Shown: piece after piece, positions 56,637 to 64,000 of the stretch | Position numbering within the stretch: the stretch's first letter is position 1 | Layout: the number at the start of each line of letters is the position of its first letter | NCBI GenBank assembly: GCA_963556495.2 | Contig: OY747711.1 | Location: 39,559,914 to 39,623,913 of the forward strand | DNA from: Valencia hispanica | Taxonomy: Eukaryota; Chordata; Actinopteri; Cyprinodontiformes; Valenciidae | DNA length: 64,000 nt | Direction of reading: 5' to 3' | Notes under the pieces: model-generated | Seen by the model: the letters and a program-made list of their open reading frames with translations, nothing else | The model's database searches: none | What the model was told of the DNA's origin: nothing | Made by a program: the position numbers and the translations under genes

Positions 56637-56825
56637 ATGGCAAACTGGAGTGATGCAGAGGTATGGGAGCTTCTGGCCTTTAGAGCTGAAGACCAGATCA
56701 TCAGACGTTTCATTGGGACTGAAGGTCGTCCACCTTTTTTGGAGTGGCTCACAAAAAGACTTGAGCAGCGGATCTTCAAACGGGATACAAAACAAGTTAC
56801 ATCCATGCCATTTTCTGCTTGTTAG
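56637..56825 (+). pseudogene. Myb/SANT-like DNA-binding domain fragment (PIF/Harbinger-associated?)
   Basis: The frame MANWSDAEVWELLAFRAEDQ continues IIRRFIGTEG and RPPFLEWLTKRLEQRIFKRD, with Trp and amphipathic helices spaced as in the Myb/SANT-like domains of PIF/Harbinger-associated proteins. The third helix is decayed and the frame ends after 62 codons. A neighbouring open stretch to about 57010 (FPVDGCIDWTSKQNGPTLTG) is unassigned. Assignment to Harbinger is an inference from the domain type. Confidence 0.5.
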
Positions 56826-57043
56826 CAGAAAAAGGCATTAGTTGCTTTTAATTTCCCGGTGGACGGCTGCATTGACTGGACCTCAAAACAAAATGGACCC
56901 ACACTGACAGGGCGCCCCAAACCATCCCTAACTATAGAAACTTCAAACTGGGCTTCAAGCAACATGAATTCTGTACCTCTCCACTCTTCCTCCTGGTTCT
57001 GGGACCATGATTTAAACAAAACGAAAACTTTACTTTAATCTAA

Positions 57044-57390
57044 AAAAAGAACTCTGGACCCCTGAGTCAAATTCTTTTTCTTCTTGTCCCAGTTAAGGTG
57101 ACTCTGATGTTGCTTCTGACACATGGCATGCAACATTTCCAGGCCATGAAGTCATCTGTGCATAGTGGCTCTTGAAGCACTGACTCCAGCCTGAGTTCAT
57201 TCATTGTGAAGCTCCACTAAATTCTTGACTGGATTTTGCTTGATAACCCTCTCGAGACTGTTTATCCCTGTTGCACATTTGTCCTACCACTTTTTTTTTT
57301 CTTAAACTTTCTATGAATATGTTTGGATAAGGCACTTTGTGAACAACGGCTTGCTCACAGCTTGTTGGAAATGTTATTTGCACATAGTTT
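57044..57390 (-). pseudogene. Tc1-type transposase N-terminal fragment
   Basis: Minus-strand reading gives CEQAVVHKVPYPNIFIESLR, then MCNRDKQSREGYQAKSSQEF, matching the paired-like DNA-binding part of the Tc1 family at 1-848. It continues in a broken frame through AKEKKN-like and QWSKV-like traces toward 57044. Only the N-terminal portion survives. Stops and indels are present. It is inverted relative to the copy at the window start. Confidence 0.7.
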
Positions 57391-57929
57391 AGTAAAAGCC
57401 AGTGGTTGGGTTTGGGTCAGAAGGTTTAGACCTAAAGCAAGCATTTATTCATGAATAATGAGATGAATATCCTAAAGTGGAGTGCTTGAAAACTGCTGTC
57501 TGAAGGTCTTTATTTTGAGGATGACCAAGTAGGAGTACTGTGAATATATTACTGCCACCCCCTCTTTAATATTAGTAGAGCTCTGCTTACTTGTATGGTG
57601 TAAAAGGCAGTTTTATAGAGGGGAGGAGTGAAAGCCATGACTTTCTTTAAATTAAAACAAAAAGCTGTAATTAGAGAGGATAGCTTTAAACCCCTTTAAG
57701 GACCTGAACTAATACTTGTAGTGGCATGCCAGCTTTTTTATTTTTTAATTCTATTGTTTTCTTAAACCTTTTGTTTTATGTAGACTAACAATTCTACAGG
57801 GGAAAAAAATATAAATGGTGCTTTCCATCATAGGCTAAGCTTTTGGTCTAATACAATGATTGCTTGAAAGAAAGGAAAAAAAGATATTGGCCAATGGATT
57901 AGGTTTCCTGAACAAATGAGACTTACACT
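57391..57929. other. Non-coding, nothing recognised
   Basis: A/T-rich sequence between the Tc1 fragment and the candidate promoter region. Confidence 0.5.
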
Positions 57930-58603
57930 ACAAACCTGCTATGGGACATGCGTCTGGAGAGGGAACGTATTGACTGAGAAATGAGGCAGAGGCTCCTACA
58001 AGGCAGGGAGGGGAAAAGGAGGGTGGAGGGTGAGCTGATCCTTAGTGTGTGCGTGTGCACGCGTGTGTGAAAGGAAGGAACAGACGAAAGAGAGACCTGC
58101 TCACACACGGAAACTCACTTTCTCTCTCTCTCTCACACACACACATTCTCGCTCTCCTTCTCTCTCTTTGACGGAGCCGGGGGAGAACCGGGAAGGGAAG
58201 AATGAGGAAGAGGTCCGCTGCGCGCCTCGTCTCTGCGAATGCGGGTTTGCTGATGAAGCGGCGCTCCGGTCATCCGATCATACAGGTCACTCAGGTCGCG
58301 CTGCATGGAAACAAGGAGTAGGCAAGAAGAGCAAAAGATAACGGCAACAAATAACCGGGGGAAACTGTGTGTGCATGGGAATCCGGACTACTCTTTCCCT
58401 CCCTTTGTGCGTCTCGGTGGTTGGATACGCTGTCTTGACTAGCGTATAAGAGCTCCCTGCGTCTCCATTACCGTTCCCCACTACGAGCTTTACCTCTGCC
58501 ACCACTCCTCCTCCTCCTGCTATTACTCCTTCTACTTGCTTTTGCAATACAAGAAGAGCTGTGCCACAACTTGACTACGGACCGTCAACTCCGGATTGAG
58601 AAG
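57930..58603 (+). promoter_or_regulatory. Candidate host promoter and 5' untranslated exon
   Basis: Composition changes abruptly from A/T-rich to G/C-rich with many CpGs (58180-58300). GT/CA and CT runs (58045-58140) and a TATAAG (58446-58451) are present. The sequence ends at a good donor, gattgagaag|gtaggaca (exon end 58603). No recognised protein is encoded. Short ATG frames (for example 58203) look like upstream frames. The following 2.5 kb looks intronic. This is the best candidate for a host gene start in the window. I cannot name the gene. Confidence 0.4.
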
Positions 58604-61230
58604 GTAGGACATGGTGTAGTTTCCTGAGTGCTTTTTGTTTTTAAATTCTTTTTTTTAATTATTATTATCGGTGCGGGGGTCCTGGTCTAATCCTTTGGTA
58701 TTGTTAGTGTAGGCAAGTTTTTGGGAAGGGGGGGGAGTAAATGGGATGGAAGAAGGGGGGGAGACAATCTCGGAGACCCGAAAGGGACTTTGAAGCACCA
58801 TGCGTCAGATGGATGTGGATGCGTTTCCTGACTCCATCCTTACTCGCCACGCTTTTCCACACTGCGCTCTTCATCTTTGATTATTTTATTTTTTTTGACA
58901 GTTACGTTGTGAGGTATAATCAGCTCCTGAAGAAAGCGTTTTTTCCTCCCCACTATTTATTTCCACCCCGTTATCCCATTCATTCTCCTCCCCTCCTCAT
59001 CTTTAAGCCCATCCGCCTGCCTCACCTATTTATAGAGAGATGGTTAAGGATTCAGAGCACGTTCTGATCGCTGCGCTCTCGCCTCTTAATAGGCGTTCAG
59101 TGTGGAAGTTTGTGTGACAAACATGCGCAGTGCCCCTTAAACCAATGTAAAGGATGGATGCGCACCGAGAGGCACTTTTGCGCAATCTCGTAGGCCTTAC
59201 ATCCTTTGCGCCAAACGGCACGAACATAGCCTATTCAGTTGGGGCTGTTGGTGTGCCAGTGCTCTTTAGTCCCCATCAGGTGCGAGTGAACAGCTGGAGT
59301 ATGAATGGGTTTCTTTTGGATCAGCTGAATTTAGACCTATACCTAAAAGTCTAATAACCTTTTGATTATCTACAAAATGTAATTTAGAAAATGAATTTTC
59401 GAGTGTGAAGCAGTTCAGGCTGTCTGACTTTAGTACTGTAGATGCCAGGCTAACAAACAGCTTTCATTTCAAAGACATGCCTCTACATGTAGGCTTCTTT
59501 GGTACAATCAAGGCTTTCCAGGTACTGCTTTTTCCAGCTGACTTCATTTTTGGAGGATTTTTATGGGTATGACACAGAGCAACTGTGGGACATGAAGTAT
59601 GAAATATTTATTTATGACAGTGAGCGGGAAAGAATGAAATGCTGCCATGGTCTTGAGCTGCTTTATTTACTCCTTTTTACAGCAGTGATGCTGATGGAAT
59701 TTAAGATCTTGTGAGGCAACAGGCATGCTTCATTTTAGGCAATGAGATGGTTCCGATAAGTGTTTCCAAATGATTAAAAGCTGCTTTTTACTTCTAGATG
59801 TGCATTGAAGCCTCTTTTTATTTTCTAACCAGATGAGGTTGTATCACAACTTTTTCCAGGCTGGTAGCCACTGCAGAGCAACAACTGATTGGTCAAAGGA
59901 AACTGTGGCAAATGACTGTTTTAGGCAGAGATTTGTGGTGGTTGGAAGACAATCACATGACATATTATGTAGGCTAATGGAAAGGAAAATTGTAAATGAA
60001 AATGTTTAGCTTATTTTGAGAGGAGGGGGCAAATTTGCCACGTAACTATTTGTAGTAGCTATACCTCAGTTTGCATTATTTATTTACGCACCCTATACCC
60101 TTAGGGACTTTGTAAGCTCTAGCTTACTGTAAACGAAATGATCTGATAAAAAGGAACTAATGTAAAGCTGATGCTGGAATTATTTTTTACATGTTTTTTT
60201 GCTGGCTACTTCAGAGCAAAAAAGATGCAAGGCTATTTAATATTTTGGAATTTTTTTTATTGTTAATTTTTTAATCGGTCTATACCACAAACGTAACAAA
60301 TTTGGGTTTATTTGACCGGTACTTTTACTAAGTTTGTTTAAAAAAATCCTCAGATCAGTTTAGAGCTAACAGTTAACCAGTTCCTCACCTCTTAGCTGAT
60401 TTAAGCTGTATAAATCACCTCAAACTATTTTTTTTCATGCACAAGATTCAAATTTTATATATGAACTGTGTTTAAGGCATGGTGAAATAGCTATATTAAA
60501 AAATTGTAGGTTTGTAACTATTTGCATAACATTACTGTATCAATCTGGCTACTAGGTGCTGTTTTACTGCTGCTCTGATTCTGCCAGAAGTGGTGTAAAC
60601 TTTAGAATTTTGCAATATGCCGGCATTTTTCTACTGGCACCCAAGTCTATGTAGTCCTGAGTGGTTTTTGTTTGTTTGTTTGTTTTTTGAGATGCCGTGG
60701 TTCTCGAAAAACTTGCCAGCAACCCCTTGTGAAATGTAGGCAGATGAAATCTAGCAATGTTTTATCCCAGAGAGATGAACATTTCTTATTCAGGTTGCTT
60801 TTAAATTACTGAAATCAGCTAACACTGGAGATCTGACTAGCCTTCCACCACTATTTCATACAAACTCTATTATAAAGTATTTTGGCGATTTCTAATAACT
60901 CCACATAACCTCACTTGTAAACATCCAAATGATTCCTTTAACTGTCAGATTTAGCATATTTGTTTTAAAGATTACATTTACCAAGACTTGTCCAAACCAC
61001 ATTTTTAAGATGGATAAGTTCTGCTATTTTTTGTTATTACTGGGTAACACAGTATGGGGTAGGTTTTGGTGAAGGTAAAGTCATACTCCACAACAGTGAA
61101 ACAGGCCACCAGACTCAACCAAGCATTGCCTTAATCAGCAAACGCCATGCGTGTCATCCCTGACAAGTAGAATGAGTGGTAATATTACCCTTGTGAGAAA
61201 GTGTTAACAGAAAATATGGGCGAATCTCTC
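58604..61230. other. Intron-like non-coding stretch
   Basis: If the donor at 58603/58604 is real, this is the start of an intron. Short frames at 58741-59067 and 59154-59354 have no recognisable domain. A T-run is at 61241-61259. Confidence 0.45.
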
Positions 61231-62535
61231 ATTGGCAGATTTTTTTTTTTTTTTTTTTGAGGTTAGAATACTTTGCAAAAAGAACCCAGCTCTTGTGATA
61301 CCAGGGTCAAACAGGAATAGGAGGCAGATGTTTATAGATCAAGAGATATCAATGTACCCATTCCTTAACACTCAGCTGGTCAATGACCTGGTTAAAATGA
61401 ATGGAATAGCAGCAAGGGAGGAGTTTTATCATTTCATGGAGGACAAATTGCTGGCAAGATCAGGTGCTACCTTAAATGAGGGAAGAACTGTTGGAACACT
61501 CTTAAATTTATTACTACGTTAAACTCTTCTTAATGCAAATATGCACTAGAAACAGCTGATTGAACGTTCAGTCTAGAATTTGAGGTTTTACAAATTTACG
61601 GACTTGATTCATTCAGGACATTTTTTCATTATGTAACAACCCAGTTTATCAGCTATTTAGGTGAAGTGGGCATCTGCTGGTCTCGTCTCTGGTTATGAGC
61701 TGGTCATCGGGCATATGGGCCGCCTGCTCTGTCAGGTACTGAATGATGTAGCTTGTCTAATCCACAACAAAGACTAAAACACGATCAGTCACTGTGAGCT
61801 GCATATGAAAAAATTTTTTTCCAACCTTTATTGCCTGTATTTGCCACAGAAAGGAAATAAACAAGCCAGTCCCATCTACGTCACAGAAAATCAGTATTCA
61901 TGGTCTTACCTATCTTGGCTTGCGACTGCGCAAGGGAAGGCTGTATTGATTTTGCGGTCAGGAGAGAGCAGAGCACATCTCTGCTAGTAGAAAAAGCTAA
62001 CAGTTAGCAACTCCAAAACTCAGTGGAACATTTTCAGGTTTATTTGTGGATATAGCAAATCAGCGTTGCATTTTTATCCAAGAAAGAGGAGCTGAGGAAG
62101 AAACTGCTCAAATTTGTCTTGGAACACCGCCAGCGAGGTAAGTTACGGCCATTATTTATTTTATTTGAAGGCAGCATAAGAGTCGGATTGCTGTTAGCCA
62201 ATCAGAGGTGAGACGTTTGCATATTATAAATGCTAATGAGTTAGACTCGCAATCCTGATGTTACCCCCCACCCACTCTTTCGACAAACGGCAGCCTCCTG
62301 AAACGGGAGCAAGAGAGCATTTATTCCACGTAAAATGCCTCACAAGGCATTATTACTTCTGCCAACAGGTAATGTTTTTGTGCCGTGTTTTTTCAGTTAG
62401 GCACATAACTCAATTATGGATGACTTTCGTTGGACATTTTCAGGAAATGTCTGCAATGGGACCAGGAACAACTGATTTTAAATTTTGGGGTTGATCCAAC
62501 CTGAAGCGCGTATCCACCCACCGACCAACGGTGCT
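61231..62535. other. Unassigned stretch with a 90-codon frame and a possible exon
   Basis: After the T-run, 61262-61522 reads open on the plus strand (PALVIPGSNRNRRQMFIDQE, then ISMYPFLNTQLVNDLVKMNG) with no match I know. A Lys-rich stretch ending in a perfect donor gaggtaagt is at about 62082-62137. Segments such as ttagccaatcagaggtgaga (62198-62217) recall teleost MITEs. I could not decide between transposon and host sequence. Confidence 0.35.
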
Positions 62536-63224
62536 TTATGAATTGCTGTGGGTTTTATTTTCTGATGTTATGGACATGGAGACGGAAAATAAAGGGGAAG
62601 AAGGAAAGAGGACGAAGGATGGAGGTAGGAAACAAAGTCAAGAGAGAGGGTGAGTTGAAAATACGAGAGGAAGGGAAACAAAGAAAAGACAGGAAAACAT
62701 CGAAGTCTGCCTCCATACCCACTGGACGGCAGAGAGAGGGGGAAAAAAACAAAAAAAACAGAAAAAGGAACATCGACAAACCAAATGTGAACTAAGAACT
62801 ACATAACCACATCACACAAAAATGGATATGAAAATACAACAACAATGTCACTTAAAAGCTCATGGTACCGACTAATCAAGATCTAGTGATAACCTCAGCC
62901 CAAGGATGTATCTGTAAATACTGGAGACCCCCCCACATGTGTGTGTGTGTGTGTGAGTTTGCTGGTGCATATAAGGTTTCTCCATAAGAGTGTGTTCGAA
63001 AGCTGGTGTGATCAGTCATCAATCCGTCTCCCAGGAATCGATGCAGACATGAAGGAGATCGGAGCCAAGATTTCCAAAGGATCCCCAAGCGGACCAGCGC
63101 AGGGCCGCCCGCATCCACCAAGAGAGGAGCAGAGGAGAACCCCAGGGCAACGTCCAGCGGCTACGATGCAGAGGCCCGGGGGGCGGCAGTGACGAACCCT
63201 TGGGCCCCGCCGGCAACCGGCTAC
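62536..63224. other. Non-coding, purine-rich, short TG run
   Basis: 62575-62790 is strongly A/G-rich. A (TG)n run of about nine units is at 62938-62956. 63047-63224 continues the GC-rich character of the neighbouring repeat and may belong to it. Confidence 0.5.
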
Positions 63225-63765
63225 ACCAGGGCAGGCCCATCCATGGACCCGGAGAGTTGGGGCCCAGGGGCGCCCCACCCCCCAGCAGAGACCCAACCAG
63301 GGATCGGCCGCTACACGCTGCTGCCGCCCTAGGCCATTTCCCACCGCCAACATCCCAGCGCCCCACCCCTGCCACATGGCGGGGCGCCCCACCGATAGTC
63401 GCAGCGGCTGGACGGCATCTCCAGGCCAAGCCCAGCCAGCACCTGGACACCAAGTTGTACCAGCTCCTGAATCCTGATCCCGCGCAATGCAGAGCGTTGA
63501 GACCACACATCCAACAAAGGCCAGGGCCAGTTCAACCCGCCAATAAACAGACCGCCCACGAAACGTACAGAACATGTGACCGAATGAGCAGAGACGCTGT
63601 ATCCGTATCCCACTGATTCACCGAACGGGCACCACCCAACAATCCCAAACCTGACACCACAGAAAGAGGTGCCCCAACCAACAAAAAGAAGACATCAGCC
63701 CAGCACATCGGCCGACCAACACACTGACCCGGCCAGGCACACACCAGGTCCGAACCTCCTACCCA
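63225..63765 (-). repeat. GC-rich dispersed repeat, copy B (inverted to copy A)
   Basis: The reverse complement aligns with 18060-18567. Translations share GWGAGMLAVG, RDQDSGAG/GSGLRSWY-type strings and WAPTL/GPQLSGSMDG-type strings in matching frames, and the nucleotide strings tgatgtcttc and ttttgttggttggggcacct are kept. The sequence identity extends across frames equally, which argues for a nucleic-acid repeat and not a conserved protein. Confidence 0.65.
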
Positions 63766-64000
63766 GTCTTGATGTCCTGTCCCACAAGGTTAAAAATACT
63801 TAACACTGTAGAGTTAATGGAAAGAGGTCAGAGGGTGTCCTGCTAAAGTCTGCTCCTCACTGACGTCCGTTTATGCACTCCGATTATCTCTACATATAGA
63901 CATATTCCCTAGATTATTTTCAAACATAACTAGTAAACTAATTCACATTACTTTGAAATATTCCCATCACAGACCACAACAAATTCATTGAAAAAACTGA
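63766..64000. other. Non-coding end of window
   Basis: Nothing recognised. Confidence 0.5.

Overview
This is nuclear DNA from a ray-finned fish, most likely a percomorph teleost. The evidence is the repeat content: a Rex3-type RTE LINE, CR1/L2 LINEs with a (TTGCC)n tail, Tc1-type transposons with long terminal inverted repeats, a Tf1/sushi-type chromovirus (Ty3/Gypsy), a gamma-like endogenous retrovirus, hAT-like and TTAA-type MITEs and long (TG)n and (GATA)n microsatellites. There is no prokaryotic gene organisation, and I found no convincing host protein-coding exon. The window reads as a gene-poor, transposon-packed interval with one candidate host promoter/5' exon at about 57.9-58.6 kb.

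Layout. 0-1.2 kb: 3' part of a Tc1-like transposon. 5.0-8.2 kb: a (TG)n tract, a 223-bp hAT-like MITE with an 8-bp target duplication, and a twice-deleted chromovirus. 9.8-10.4 kb: a solo LTR with exact 5-bp duplications. 11.3-13.9 kb: a minus-strand Rex3-like LINE cut in two by a 529-bp insertion. 15.5-18.6 kb: a dispersed repeat, a GC-rich repeat and a 5'-truncated L2 inserted into the latter. 18.9-21.2 kb: an old CR1/L2 copy. 21.3-26.5 kb: a hairpin-ended repeat interrupted by a nearly full-length chromovirus (21972-26349) with two 328-bp LTRs and GAGCC duplications. 26.5-28.0 kb: a deleted piggyBac-like element. 28.6-29.9 kb: an L2 fragment and a decayed tandem repeat. 30.4-31.6 kb: a deleted Tc1-type element complete to both TA duplications. 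34.3-35.3 kb: dispersed repeats. 36.4-38.7 kb: (GATA)n and a 2-kb L2 whose reading frame is broken by one stop. 41.0-51.2 kb: a complete but disabled endogenous retrovirus on the minus strand (LTR-gag-pro-pol-env-LTR). 51.35-51.8 kb: a TTAA-flanked MITE. 55.9-57.4 kb: a dispersed repeat, a Myb/SANT-like fragment and a second Tc1 fragment. 57.9-58.6 kb: candidate host promoter and 5' exon. 63.2-63.8 kb: the second copy of the GC-rich repeat, inverted.

The strongest observation concerns the two chromoviruses. In both, the 11 bases starting one nucleotide after the 5' LTR are perfectly complementary to 11 bases lying about 100 nt inside the LTR, as expected for the self-priming mechanism of the Tf1/sushi group. 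In both, the gag start codon lies inside that primer-binding segment, so the RNA pairing needed to start reverse transcription would also cover the start codon. The two families keep the geometry with different 11-mers, so the pairing appears to have co-varied.

All identifications come from reading the sequence; no database search was run.
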